From assembly GCF_010093535.1 (NCBI RefSeq), contig NW_022985221.1:1-64000 (forward strand): a DNA stretch of 64,000 bases, written 5' to 3'. Shown piece after piece: positions 13,301-25,974 of the stretch (position 1 is its first letter; every line of letters starts with the position of its first letter). The DNA comes from Lindgomyces ingoldianus (taxonomy: Eukaryota > Ascomycota > Dothideomycetes > Pleosporales > Lindgomycetaceae). Below the pieces are notes generated by a model. It was not told the DNA's origin and ran no database searches. It was given only the letters and a program-made list of their open reading frames with translations. The position numbers and the translations under genes are program-made.

Positions 13301-15091
13301 AGTTATTAAATTATTTTACATAGCCTATTTTAGTAAAAGGCCTAGCTTGTTAGCCTTACTTAAGTAGTTCTTCTCTAGGTTATTAAAAAGTAGGTCTAGA
13401 GACCTTCTGTATTAAGTGCTACTTAAGTGTTATTTAAGTGTAAGCATAAGCATACATCTTAGCATTAAAAAAAGTTAAAGTTTAAAACTTACTCTTAGTA
13501 ATTAAAGGTAACCTTGTGCTAATATAGCTATAGTTGTTCTAAGATTAAGTTATAACATCTTATGTTTATTACATAGAGCTTAATTTACTTTTTATAGTGT
13601 TAGTAGGTAATTATAATAGTTATAGTATAAAAAATAAAACTTTTTTTAAGTTATTTTCTATTAAATCTAGTTAGGTAAATTATTTAGGTAAGTAGTATTA
13701 ATTAAAAATTTAGTTTACGCGCTAGTTCTTTATTAATGTAACTTATGCTATTTGCTTTTAAGTTAATAAGAGCTTATATTAGAGCTAATATAGTTTTTTA
13801 TTATAAATATATAAGAATATTAACTTAGTACTTCTAGTTATTAGTAAGGGACTTAGCCTATAAGTTAGCAAAGATCTAGTGTTAAATTAGTCCTAGGGGG
13901 TAACTTAGCCCTAGGACAAGCCTTTTTGCAGGCTCCTACTGCTATAGCTGCGGCTATGTTAAGAGTAGTAAAAAGGATTAAAGCTTAAATATAAGTTAAA
14001 GCCCTTATAGAAATAAGATTAGAATAGTAAAAATCTTTAATAAGTGCTAGTAGCACTACTTGCGCAGACTTAAAAAAGGGGAATAAAGCAGTTTTAGAAA
14101 ATATAACTATGCTTACTACACTTAAAGTATTAACTTTTTTTTTATAATCTTTACACTTTCTAGAACTAACTAAAGCATAATTTAAATTAATTTTTATTAC
14201 ATTAAGGTCCTTATTTGCAACTGCGCTAGTTTAGGGGTGTATTAAAGCTTATATAGGGAGGAACCTTATGTTATTATTATAGGTAGTAATTAAGTTTGCA
14301 TACGCATTAAGGTTGTTTAGGAGGGGTTCTTCTACTATAGCATGTTACAGTTTAGTTAAGAGAGAGTTATATAAAGCTATAATTAGACCTATCTTATTTA
14401 GGCCTATATTAAATATAAGTTAGTAGAACTTAGTAAAGTGTAAAGTAAAGCTTTTTTTTTTTATTATAAAGTGTTTAGGCAACTTAGGGCTGTTAACTCT
14501 TTATTTAAGTCTTTATAAGTTACTTATAAAAACACTATAAATTAATCTAAGTTAATAATATCTTTATTTATTAGTAAGTTAATTAAGGCTATTATATTAT
14601 AGTTAAGTTAAAAGTAAGCATATAGTAACTAGAAGTGTTTAAAGAGAAATTAGTCTATATTTCCTTTAAGTTTATATTAGAGCTTATGTAGAAAAGAAGG
14701 TAAGTCTTTTTATTTTCTATTAAATAGTAGGGGATTAGAGAGTTAGTTAGATTTTATTACTAGGTTAGAAAAGTTACAGGTTGTAGGCAGCGTTAGGTAG
14801 GAGAGAGTTAAGCTATCTCTAGACTTCTAGGTAAGCTTTAAGGCTAGTAAGTTCTTAGTTCCTACTACTATAATAGGAGTTAAGGTAGAAATAAACTGCT
14901 TAATAATGTAAAGCTATTTTTTAAAGTTCTTTTAAAAAGCTTTAAAGCTTATAATATAGCAGCTTTCTTATAAAGTAAGTGCTTTTTAGAAGGCTTTTTA
15001 GCTTACTTTAATAGCTTAAAGTTATGCAAGTACTAAGCTTATTAAATTAGATTTAGAGGCTATTCTTAGCTAAAGTTTTAACACAACGTAA

Positions 15092-15409
15092 TGTTATAAT
15101 TATGCATAAGTAAGGTTATAAAGCTTTACAGAGATCTAGTTTAATTACTATGTAAGGTATTATAGTAGGTATAAGACGTTATGTAAGAAACAAGAAAGTT
15201 TAGAAAAAAATTAGTAATTAAATACTTAGCTTAGAAGTTTAAGCGCTTTAGGTATAAATTAAGCTTGTTTTAGGTTTAGTTAGTGTTAAGGCAGTTTATG
15301 CTTAAGTTTATATCTGTGTTATGTTGTGTTTATGTTAGACGTGCACTAATAATACTCTAGTACGCATCTAATACAGTTATGTCTGGGATCTAGGGAGGAT
15401 ACCGTGACA
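15092..15409 (-). repeat. LTR of family B, right copy, 318 bp (5' LTR of the minus-strand element)
   Basis: Starts TGTTATAATTATG and ends GATACCGTGACA. Same length as its partner, so no indels separate the pair. Confidence 0.95.
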
Positions 15410-15414
15410 TACTA

Positions 15415-18400
15415 CTACAATAATAAAAGCTATTACTGCTAAATACAGCCTTATAGATAAAGAAATATTAGAAAGATTAGACAACAGACTTTGCTAGTAA
15501 TACAGAAAAAACTATTTTTTAAATAACTACCTTAAAGCGTACTAAGAAGTAGTTATTTAAAACTTTAGCAGCCTTAATATAGTGTTGCAGGACCTTGCAA
15601 TCTTTAAAAGATATAAAAAAAAAACTTAAATTTAAGGATACATTATAAATGTTTAAAAAAGAGAAAAATAGTTCTTTTTTTAAGACTAGACCCCTAGCAC
15701 TTTAGTAAGAAAGCTCTTCTAACAGTTTTAGAAATGCAAATGCTAAAAGTGTAGTCTATAACATAACTACTTAAGTTATTGCATAGTTATGCTTTACTAG
15801 ATAAATATTAGCAATAACTACTTTATATTTAACATTATATAGCGCATAGCTAAAGTTAAATATAATATTATAAATAAGGAAGAATAATAGCAGTTTTTTA
15901 CAAAAATCTAAGATTAGAAACTAGAAGGATTAGGTAGACCTGCCTAGTTTAAAGTTCTAAAGCTAGTACCTAGGAAGCCTAAGACGCTACTCCTAAGCCT
16001 AGCAATTAGCAGAAAGGCTTTAGTAATGCAACAGAGCTATAGTTAGTGCGCACTTTATAGAGACAAAAACTATAGCACTAATAATTACTAATAGAAAAGA
16101 CACCTTGTTTAGATAGTATAAACGCAGGAATACTCTTAGTAGACTTAAAAGAGCCCTTTTAATATGTTACATAGACCTAATAATTGTCTATACCCCTAGT
16201 ACTAGTGCACACAACGCTACTGTATTAAGCACTAGGATAACAAGCATAAGTTAAGCTAGTAGCCTACATAGAAAAGGAACTACAATAGATGCCTATAGCA
16301 AGAAATAGCCTTAGCCTACAAAACTATAAACTGTTACACCTACTAAACTGCCTCTTTACACAAGCAGGAGGGATAGGCAGCGTGTAAAGAATAAGATAAC
16401 TATAGGTTCTACTACTTCTAGTAAAAGGCAGTAAGAAAAGAAGACTACCTAACGTCACATTACTTAGTTAAAGATTATAAATGTAAAGTAGCTAACTGCT
16501 GCAACTAAAAACACTAAGTCTATAAAAAAAAATAAGTTTAATAACAACTTATAAGACATTAACTTATATTTTTTTTAATAAGAAAGTTAAATATAACATA
16601 TTAGCAGTAATTGCAGTAGGATAAGAGGCAGAACACAGCCTAACAACCACCTTTACGTACAAAAGATAGCCTAGACTAGCCCTTATAGACAGCAGATGCA
16701 ACTTTACTGCTATAGATAAAAATTAGGTAAATAAATAAAGCATACTATTTTACATAAAAAAAAACTTATTTAAGGTAACTCTTACTAACACATTATTAAT
16801 TAAGTATAGAAAAGGATAGATTAACCTAGAACCTTATAAGAAGAACCTTAAAACCTCTAATATAAGAGACTAAAAGTCTATAAACATACTCTAACTAAGA
16901 GGCAAGTACAACATAATTTTAGGCTATAACTAGCTTAAAACACATAATCTTGTAATTAACTAGAGAACTATAACTATAAAAACTCTAGACAACTATGCAC
17001 ATATAACCTAGTTAGCATGCTATAATAATAAATGCCTAGTTTATAAACAAGTAAAACAGGGTAGCAGTTACTACCCTAAGAAAAAGAAACTCTAAAAGTT
17101 CCCTTACTAAGAGCTAGAAGCCTAGGTAATAAAAATAATAAAAAAAGAACTTAAGGAAGTCTCTTATAAAGAAATTAAAATAGATAAAGATGTAGAATAG
17201 ATTAGCATTATCTAAACCTAGAAAAAAGGCTGCATCTTAGCTAAATATAAGAACTACAAGGACATGTTTAAGACACTAGAGGGCCTAAAAGAGCTACTAC
17301 TACACTAGCCCTAAAATTACACTATTAACCTAATAAAAGATTATAACCTAAAAACCTATAAACTTTGCCCCCTAACAAGGGTACAAAAGAAAGCCTTATA
17401 AGAATACATTAATAGAATGTTAGTATAAGGCTATATCTAAGAAAGCTATAGCTTAGTAGCTTTAGCTATAGTTTTTGTAAAAAAGAAAAGAGGAAAAATC
17501 TAAGTCTGTTAGGACTATAAAACTCTAAATAATAACATAATCTAAGATTAGTTTTCTCTACTAATTATATAAAATATTATAAACTAATTAAAAGGAACCT
17601 AGTACTTTACAAAGTTTAACGTACAAGACAGATTTAATAAGATAAGGATATAAAAAGGAGATAAGTAGCTTATAGCATTTAAAACCTTGTAAGGACTCTA
17701 TAAACTACTAGTAATGCTGTTTAGCCTAATAAATGCTCTAGTAACATTTTAGCAAATTATTAATATAGCCTTTAACCTATACCTTAATGTCTTCACCCTA
17801 GTATATTTAGATAACGTCCTTATCTATTTAAAAGATACCCTAGAAGACTACGTACAGAAGGTACAAAAAGTCTTAGGATAGCTTAAGAAGTACAGACTCT
17901 ACCTGCAGCTCTTTAAATGCAAATTCTATGTTACTAAAACAGAATACTTAGGATTTATAATTAATAAAGAAAAAATAAAGATTAACCTAGCTAAAGTATA
18001 AAAAGTACTTAAATAGCTAGAGCCTATAATAGTTAAGAAAGTAAAAGGATTTCTAGAACTATTAGGCTATGTTAGATAAATAATTAAAGACTACTCTAAA
18101 ATTGCTATACTATTAACAAACACTATAACTAAGGAATAAGCTATAGCAAAATTTATCTAGACCCTAGAAATAAATAAAGTATTTATAGCTCTAAAATAAG
18201 CTATAACAGCTAAACTAGTGCTAAAAATGTACAACCTATAATTAGATACTAAGATCTATACAGATGCATCCCTAGGAGCTAGTAGAGCCGCGCTTTATTA
18301 GAAACAGAATAATAAGAAGTAGCACCTAGTTGCGTACTACTTAGCTAAGTTCTTAGGACCTAAAGCAGGTTACAGCATACTTAACAAAGAACTAAAAGCA

Positions 18401-19950
18401 ATATTAAATGCTGTAAAAGTATAGGCTATAAAGCTACATAAGATAGCAAAGCTATTCTATATTATAACTAACTATGCAAATTTAGTTACGTTTCTAATAG
18501 TAAAGAAACTCTTGCTAATGCACATAAGATAGGCAATAGAGCTTGCCTAGTTTAACTACATTATTAAGCATGTTCTAGGAACACAGAATTAGCAAGCTAA
18601 CGCCCTTAGCTAAAGGCTAAACTACTTTAATAAAGAGAAAGAAGGAACTAAGAAGTTTACACTCTTTAAGAAAACTAATAAAAGATAGATCTATAATAGA
18701 CCTAGACCTATTAAAGAATTTTACATGCTTATAGTAAGCAAGTAAGAATAAAAAAACTTAATTTAAGAGTATTATAAATCTCTAATGTTTAGACATCTAG
18801 AAATAAGCACTCTTTAGAAAAAGCTAAGGGCTGCTATACTATAATAAATACTAAAAGTAAAGCAACTATGCACAGAGGTGCTTAGAAAATGCAACACCTG
18901 TAATAAAAATAACTTAAGAAGGCACAAAACCTATAGATACCTTTAGCTAATTAAAGCCTTAAAGCTACTATAAATAATAATTATAATAGACTTTATTATA
19001 GAATTACTCCTGTCTAAGGAACTAGAGATAGATAGAATGTGTAATATAATTATAGTAGCTTTAGATAAAACTACTAAGTATCTACACACTTAGCCTTTAA
19101 AAAAAATAATAACAGCTAAAAAATTTATCTATAAACTAAAATAAAACATAATATTAGTGTATAAATACCTAAAGGTTATTATCTCTAATTAAGATAAGTT
19201 GTTTACTAGCAGTTTCTAAAAAACAGTAATGCAGCACTTTAGTATAATGCATAAGCTATTAACAGCCTACTATCTGCAAATAAACAGCTAGACTAAGAAA
19301 GCAAATGCAAAAGTAGAAAAGTACCTAAAGAAGTACATTTTTTACACTTAAAATAACTAGGTGGCATAGCTTCTAATAGCACAGCTAGCTATTAATAATG
19401 TGGAATTAGCTATAATAAAAAAACACTATATAAAGCTAATTTTAGATATAACCTCTATTTTGCATTACATAGGAACTAACTTATAGACCTATAGAAGTTA
19501 ATAGATTAGCTAACAGACCTATAGCAGATACATAAAAGGTTAGCTATAGAAGCTAGGTCTAGTAAGGAAATAATAGAGAAATATGCAAATATATTACAAC
19601 AACTAAGACTAAAAATCTACTTAAAAAATTATGTGTATCTTAACACTAAAAACCTTAAGACACCTAGACCCTCTAGGAAGCTAGCAGAAAAAAGAATAAG
19701 ACTATACAAAGTCTTATAAACTTAATAGAATAACTGCAAGCTTAAGCTTCCCCTACATATAAAAATACACCTGTGGTTTTATATCTCTAAATTAGAAAAG
19801 GCACTTAAAGAGATTCTCTTATCTACGTAAGAATAGAAAAATAAAAAGACAAAATATAAAGTTAAACGCATTATTAGTAATTAAAAGAACTAAAAAGAAT
19901 TTCTAGTAAAATAAAAAGAGTAGCCTACTAGTAAGAACACATAGAAACTA
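15415..19950 (+). pseudogene. gag tail and pol relic of family A copy 2
   Basis: In order on the plus strand: an aspartic-protease-like ALIDS...NFTAID near 16678-16715 (the expected glycine after DS is arginine); reverse transcriptase with FVKKK near 17470 and the YLDNVLIY core near 17804-17830 (ancestral YLDDVLIY); RNase H starting YTDASLGAS near 18260; the integrase zinc domain ending CNTCNK near 18893; the integrase core near 18980-19080. Frequent TAG and TAA stops stand where glutamine or tryptophan belongs. The second family A copy lacks the part from about 17340 to 18698. Confidence 0.85.
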
Positions 19951-20721
19951 GCTAAGAATTTGCAGAACGCGCAGCTGTTAGTATAAGAGTACCTTTAAGC
20001 TTATTTAAAAGAAACTAGCTAGGCAATAAGGCACCTATATTAAAAGGAATAGCTACATTATTACTAGATAGCAGCAGCCTTTAGAGATAAGTTTTAGCTA
20101 ATAAAAGTTAAAAAGAGAAACAGCTCTCTGCCTTAGCCTTAAGAGCTTCTATCTTGTCTAAGAAAAAAAGATCCCCCTCTAAGTACTTTACGCGCTAAGC
20201 CTCTAGTAAATTTAATAACTTTTAGATATAATCCTGTCTAGAACACTTCTTATCCCTTGCCTCTAAAATCTTCTAGCTCTGCTGTAACATCTCTTCTTAT
20301 AAGTAAAGTTGCTTTTATTTTTAAACTAGTTGCTTGTCTAGTAACGCGCAGTCCTAGGCCTAAGAAGCCTTAGCAGAATAAAAGAGCTTCTCTCTTTCTC
20401 TCTCTAAGCGTTCTTACATAGTGTTAGACATAAAAGCATTGCACCTGTTATTTTTTTTTACACACTTAACGCACCTGTTTAAGGACAAAGTTAACACATA
20501 AGATAACCTTAAAAACTAGTAAGCGCTGCAGGGCCTTATTTTTGTCTAGTAAAAAGGATTAAAATAATAGGTAATGTAAGGACAACAGAATAAACAGGAC
20601 TAATAAGCTATTTAGTATAAGAAGAATAAATATTAAGGATGCCTTCTAGTAGAACAGCACACACTTTATAAATAAACTCTTACTAACACAGTTGTGTGAG
20701 CAGAGCAGTAAGGACGCTGCT

Positions 20722-20738
20722 AGGGAGAAGGGGCAGCG
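20722..20738 (+). other. Polypurine tract of family A copy 2
   Basis: AGGGAGAAGGGG followed by CAGCG abuts the right LTR at 20739. It is the plus-strand DNA primer site expected upstream of a 3' LTR, and the same tract is found in reverse complement at 362-377 in copy 1. Confidence 0.75.
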
Positions 20739-21353
20739 TGTTACAGTCTATAGTTAGACTAGTGTAACTCCACTAGCAGTGCTCTACAATCTAGCTGGAT
20801 TAGAACAGGGCTCGCTTATGGACTAATTAGAGATCACAGAGGCAGCGCAGCTGCCTAAGATAATAGAAGAATGTGTTGTCTAGTAAGAACACAGGACGCA
20901 AGTCCTAAGGAAGCTTAGCAAGCCTAGACAAGCTAGATAAGTTAGTAGTAGGGCTAAATTATAGGGCTTGTCTAAACTTACTTAAACTTGCCTTAGCGTC
21001 CCTAACATATGTATATAGTTCCTGCATTAAACAACCTTTAGAAGGTGTGTTTAATATTTAGTTTATTCTTTACATAAACTAAGTAGCATTTAGCTTTTTA
21101 AAGAGCTGTAATACTATTTGTATATCTTGCACTATATATACCTCTAACCTTGTCTAAAAGGACTGTTTAACCCCAGCCTCCCTACTGCTGCACATAGGGC
21201 AAACCACAATCTAGTCACTCTACCCCTCTCTAATAGCCCATTAGCCTGTACGTAGGACTGTACACCCTACCGGATTGGCCCCTACCGCCCGTCCTACTTC
21301 CCCCCTAGGAGTATCATAAGACCTGAGTGCTTCCCGAAGCAAGGATTGTAACA
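20739..21353 (+). repeat. 3' LTR of family A copy 2, 615 bp
   Basis: It starts TGTTACAGTC and ends GGATTGTAACA. The last 150 bp or so (outer side) are less mutated than the same part of the left LTR, for example ACCGGATTGG against ACTAGATTGG. Confidence 0.95.
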
Positions 21354-21358
21354 GCATG

Positions 21359-22804
21359 CTTGCATGCTGGCGTAGCCTGCATTACCTGTAAGCCTGCAAG
21401 CCTGCAGTTCTTATTAGATAATACACTCTATTAGGCTTTTATCTAAAAGCTAAAGCTATTCCTTATCTATCCTGTCACGTGATTTGTTTAACGTGGAGTT
21501 AAGCGTCTTCCATCTAACGTTGCTAGGGCTGTGTGGGACAGCTAATTAGGTTATTACAGTCTGTCTGTTAGCTGTAACAATAAGGCTTTAAATTTTATAA
21601 GTTTTTTTTATAAACTAAAAGCTTTTTATAATAAGCATTTAAATTAGCTAAGACTTTTAAAGCTAGTGTAAAAGGCATAAATTACTTAGCAAATAATAAA
21701 GTATAAAAGTAAAAAGTAAATTTATAGTTATACATAATAGTATTATAACTTTATAGATATAGTGCTAGGGAGGTTTAACAGCAAGCTGTTAGACACCTCT
21801 AGACTCTTTTTTTTCTTTTTTACTCTTTTTTCTCTTCTCTCTTCTTTCCTTTCTTTTTTTTAGACTCCTTTTAAACTCCCTCTACTTTATCTTTAGCTGC
21901 TTAAGAGTGCTATAATATTTGCTTAAAAGTTAGACACTAGAGCTTTTAAAGATAAAACTTAATAAAGCAGCTTAGTGTTTTAGTAGAATAAAGCTACCTA
22001 AACACTAGCTATAAGAAGACTAGCTTTCTAACTCTTTATAACTTACACTACCTGCGCTAGGTTCTAAGTAGACTTTAAAATAGCTTTAAAAGCTCTTTTT
22101 TATTTTTTTTACTTTTTATATTTTAGGCTACTGCCTATACCTTAAAATAGCTTTAAAAAACTAAAAAATTTTCCTTATAATATAAAAGAACTTATACATG
22201 TGTTAGTAAACTATACCCTAGTAGTATTAAACTATATTTATATAAAATTACATTTTTTATTATATAAAGTGTAATACTTGCATTTCTTTAATTTAAAAGA
22301 CTAAAGAAGAACTTAACTTAAAAGCTATAAGTAAAGGTGTAGGCAGCCTAAAAGTAGATAACTTAAAACACCTCTAAAAAGGCTTTAAAAAGAGAACAGA
22401 GCAGCATAGTAATTTTCTTTAATACTATAATTAGTTAGTAGACTAAGCTATAAGATGTTAGGTGCATAATAATACTTATAAAGTAAAAATTTAGATAATA
22501 GCTAAAAAAAAAAAAAACCTAATAACATTAACTAGACTATATAAGTAAGGTAAGTAAACACTTATTACTATAAATAATAAATTTACTATATTAATAATAA
22601 CTATACTGCTAGTTACTACTAAATAAAAACATTATAACAAAGGCATTATATTAGTATTAGGTTTTTAGTTTATTTTTTAGTAATAGGAAATTTTAGTTAA
22701 GATAGTTATACTTATTATATCTTATTTAAATTAGTTTTAAAGTAGTTTTAAATACTTTTTAAACACTATAGATAAGGACTATTAGCTTATAAAAAAGAGG
22801 GTAG
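21359..22804. other. AT-rich stretch, nothing recognised
   Basis: After a short GCATG/GCAAGCCTGC-rich start the region is AT-rich with long T and A runs, and has no open frame or paired repeat that I could see. A less AT-rich island at about 21470-21590 (CACGTG, AACGTGGAG) may be a remnant of another insertion, but no flanking duplication was found. Confidence 0.5.
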
Positions 22805-23649
22805 TGTAATAATTCTACAAATTATTCTATCTTAGGTTGCTTAGATCCTATCTAAAGGGTCCCTGTATTAGCCCTAACTATAACTTAACCTAGTCCCCTG
22901 CAGTTGCCTCTATTCCCTTATGTATTTAGTTGCACTTTGCCTCTATAGCTAGCTTAGTAGTTTTCTAATATCCTTTTGTACAAGGCCTATAGGTGTTAAT
23001 AGCATTCCCAGGTTTAGAGTCCCCACGCACTCCCATATGCCTCTAAGTGGATTCCCTCCGCATTTGGACCCATTGTCTTGCCTGCGCCGTTACACACACC
23101 TAAGTTACTTACTTTTACTAAGACTCTACTAAACTACTCTTCTTACACTAATGCATTCCTAACAACACTACTTAGACATGCTAAAAAAAAACATTAGATA
23201 TAGCTTATGCTTTAGGCTTTTAAATAAGATGTAACACTTTTAAAGTAAAATACTATAGCTATATATAAAGTCTTTTAAAAAATAATACATAACTAACATA
23301 CTAAATAACTTTTATAAGCTAATTTTATAGCTAACTTATAAAGGCTAAGTAATAATAAAAAGTAAGTAATTATTAAGCACATACTTAAGCTATATGTGTA
23401 AAGATTTTTCTTTTAGCTAGTAGCTATAGCTAATATAGCTAATTCTTTATACGCTAAGTATAATCTAGGCTATGTTAGCATAAACTAGCCTAGTATGTTT
23501 ATAAAGTGTTATCTAAAGCTTAAAGTAAAGTTTTAAGTATAAGTATAGTTAATAAATATCTAGTGTATTATAAAGCCTATTTTATTAAACTTATATGTGT
23601 TATTATTCTAGATGCTATACTTAGCTTTAATATTCTTTATAAGGCTAAA

Positions 23650-23824
23650 TGTAAGAGGTATCAAGCAGGAAATACAGGTCACAGAGAGGGAATGCAGGAT
23701 AGGGGGGGTAACGAGAGTAAACCTTAGGGTCGGAGGCAGAGGTACGGAGGCCAAGGAGCCTATATACCCCGTGCCAAGCCCTTAGGGTACTCAGGGGTTG
23801 GATAGCTATAACATAACTGTGACA
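23650..23824. mobile_element. Solo LTR, family D, 175 bp, target duplication CTAAA
   Basis: It starts TGTAAGAGGT and ends ATAACTGTGACA, with CTAAA on both sides (23645-23649 and 23825-23829). It contains a TATATA box-like run near 23760. It is much richer in G and C than the surrounding sequence, so it has escaped most of the RIP seen around it. It lies in the spacer between the inverted-repeat arms. Confidence 0.8.
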
Positions 23825-24047
23825 CTAAACTAGCTTTAAATTACTTTAAAATTCTTATAAAAAGCTTTTTTATAGTTATACTTACACTTAAACTTTACTT
23901 TAAGCTTTAAATAACACTTTATTAACATACTAGGCTAGTTTATGCTAACATAGCTTAGATTACACTTAGTGTGCAAAGAATTAGCTATATTAGCTATAGC
24001 TACTAGCTAAGAGGAAAATTCTTACACATATAGCTTAAGTATGTGCT

Positions 24048-24365
24048 TGTCACGGTATCCTCCCCGGATCCCAGACATAACCGTATCGGACGCGTACTAG
24101 AGTATTATTAGTGCACGTCTGACACGAACACAACACGACACGGACATGAACTTAAGCACAAACCGCCTTAACACTAACTAAACCTAGAACAGGCTTAATT
24201 TATACCTAAAGCGCTTAGACTTCTAAGCTAAGTATTTAATTGCTAATTTCCTCCTAAACCTTCCTGTTCCTCACACAACGTCTTGTACCTACCATGATAC
24301 CTCACATAGTAATTGAACTAGACCTCTGTGAAGCTCTATAACCTTACTCGTGCACAATCGTGACA
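24048..24365 (+). mobile_element. Solo LTR of family B, 318 bp, target duplication GTGCT
   Basis: The sequence is the reverse complement of the family B LTRs at 9748 and 15092, with identical length, and GTGCT flanks it on both sides (24043-24047 and 24366-24370). It keeps CpG-rich stretches such as CCCCGGATCC and GTATCGGACGCG where the nested copies have T or A, so it is nearly free of RIP. It interrupts the right arm of the inverted repeat and is therefore younger than that arm. Confidence 0.95.
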
Positions 24366-24700
24366 GTGCTTAATAATTACTTACTTCTTATTATTACCTA
24401 GTGTAACGGCGCAGGCAAGACAATGGGTCTGAATGCGGTAGGAATCTACTTAGAGGCATATAGGAGTGCGTGGGGACTTAATGACCTGGGAATTCTATTA
24501 ACACCTATAGGCCTTGTACAAAAGGATATTAAAAAACTATTAAGCTAGCTACAGGGGAGGTACAACTAAATACATAGGGGAATAGGGGTAACAGCAGGGG
24601 GCAGGGCAGAGTCGGGGCTAGGTTAGGGTCGGAGCTGATACAAGGACCTTCCGGAGGTTCTAAACAGCCTGAGATGGAACAATTTATAAGAATTATTACA

Positions 24701-25473
24701 GTATCTTCTATAAAACTTTTAGCATATTCTAGCGCTTTTCTTAGTTAGTTTTAGCTTTTTTTTACACTAATAGTTTATTAATCTTTATGCCTTAAGTGCC
24801 TAGTATACAGTGGCCTTAAATAGTAAGTGTAAATGTGTTAGAAGCCTAGCCCTTTTTATAAAGTTTCTATACTAAATTTTTAGCTACCTTTAAGCAAAGT
24901 AATAAATCTATTGCTTTTTTTATGTTAATAGTATAAAAGAACGCCTAGAACAAGGCGGTAATTTAATTATGTAATAAATGCTCTATTAGTAGATTATGTT
25001 GTACACACACCTACGCAATACGCAAAATTTAGTTATTATCTCCTGCTACAAATAACCTACTTTATACTTAGAAATAATTAGAGCGTGTGTTGCAAAGGTA
25101 AGTTTATGTCCTTGTTAGCAATTTTTACTTATTTTCTAGCTAAAAGAACGTTGTAGCTTTGTTTTATAGTAGTAAGAATAATAGGGGTTAATACGCGGTT
25201 GCGTGTTTTAGTAAGGAGCGCACAGACTATAGGCACAGACTTTTAACGTAGAACTGTATGTTACTTAAAAAGTCTTATATCTTATTTAAAAGCTGAAAGT
25301 GTAAGCTGTATCTAATATTCCTTTAACATGTTTAAGTAGTATTGTTAAAAATGCATTAGTGTAGAAAGAGTAGTATAGTGTAGTCTTAGCAAAAGTAAGC
25401 AAATTAGGCGTGTAAGCAACTCGCCTGTGGTGTACGTTACTACTTTACCAGTGTAAGATATGCTATGAATTTA
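24701..25473. other. AT-rich stretch, nothing recognised
   Basis: No open frame, tRNA or paired repeat was seen. Base composition and stop density match the RIP-affected sequence to the left, so it is probably old transposon DNA. Confidence 0.5.
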
Positions 25474-25657
25474 TGTAGGGGGGAGGACGGGGCTCTGTAC
25501 CACTGCGCCAATACAACTAAAAAGGTGCGAATAATCAACCAACAGTTGATTCTGCGTAGTTACAGAATAGTATATATACCTGTTGCGCGTAAGGACCCGT
25601 ACAGCCCGCTTCCGGCCTTACGATGCATTATCCTTTGTAAGGACTAGCGGCCTTACA
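25474..25657 (-). repeat. Second copy of the short repeat found at 7684-7836, at the right edge of the AT-rich block
   Basis: About 115 bp from 25485 to 25600 match the reverse complement of 7720-7833 (GCTCTGTACCAC, AACTAAAAAGGTGCGAATAA and ACAGAATAGTATATATACC are shared). It ends in GTAAGG...CCTTAC units like the other copy. No target duplication was found. Sequence to its right has ordinary base composition, so this copy marks the block border. Confidence 0.65.
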
Positions 25658-25974
25658 GTAGGGCTGTGAGGCGATCCGGTCAGCCAAAGGCAGTGAACTT
25701 GCATGCGGTTTAGCCTGGTATTTCTGATTCGTGACTTGGTTGCACGAATGCCGGAAATAGCCAAAAATTAATCCAAGACCCTTGACCGAATGTCTTGATT
25801 TGAAAGGCTGAGCGGTTGCCAAGAGTCGCACCTGAAGTTTTTAAATGGCAGCCAGAACTGTACCTTTTGACCTACAGACCTCTCTCAGCCTTCCACCTAT
25901 TGTTTCCATTTAGCTCAGGGTTCCAGAAGTCAGATTTGTTAAGAGCAGAGCGCGCGATTCTACACCATTCGAAG

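Larger units (their letters stand above)
9748..15409 (-). mobile_element. Nested Gypsy-type LTR retrotransposon relic, family B
   Basis: Two LTRs of exactly 318 bp (9748-10065 and 15092-15409) bound the element. TACTA lies directly outside both ends (9743-9747 and 15410-15414), proving insertion into family A copy 2 just behind its gag zinc knuckle. Coding is on the minus strand: the reverse-transcriptase core reads as YINNILIYS (ancestral YIDDILIYS) near 12505-12530, and the integrase zinc domain with a following REYYWP motif lies near 11300-11420. Gag lies towards 13.5-15 kb. Stops are throughout. Confidence 0.95.
7934..21353 (+). mobile_element. Gypsy-type LTR retrotransposon relic, family A, copy 2, with a nested element
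   Basis: Two 615-bp LTRs (7934-8548 and 20739-21353) enclose the element, and GCATG occurs immediately outside both ends (7929-7933 and 21354-21358), an exact 5-bp target duplication. Without the nested insertion at 9748-15409 the element is about 7.75 kb. Coding order on the plus strand is gag, protease, reverse transcriptase, RNase H, integrase, which is the Gypsy (Metaviridae) order. A purine tract precedes the right LTR. All coding frames are destroyed by stops. Confidence 0.95.
22805..24700. repeat. Inverted-repeat structure with LTR-like ends (family C), interrupted by two solo LTRs
   Basis: The left end 22805-23094 (TGTAATAATT...GCCGTTACA) recurs in reverse complement at 24402-24700 (TGTAACGGCG...AATTATTACA). 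Inverted homology continues inwards: about 23345-23550 on the left pairs with about 23880-24047 plus 24371-24397 on the right. The right arm lacks some 250 bp found at 23095-23345. The structure could be two LTR elements in opposite orientation or a fold-back element. No clear target duplication was seen around the whole unit (GGTAG on the left, GTATC on the right). Confidence 0.75.
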
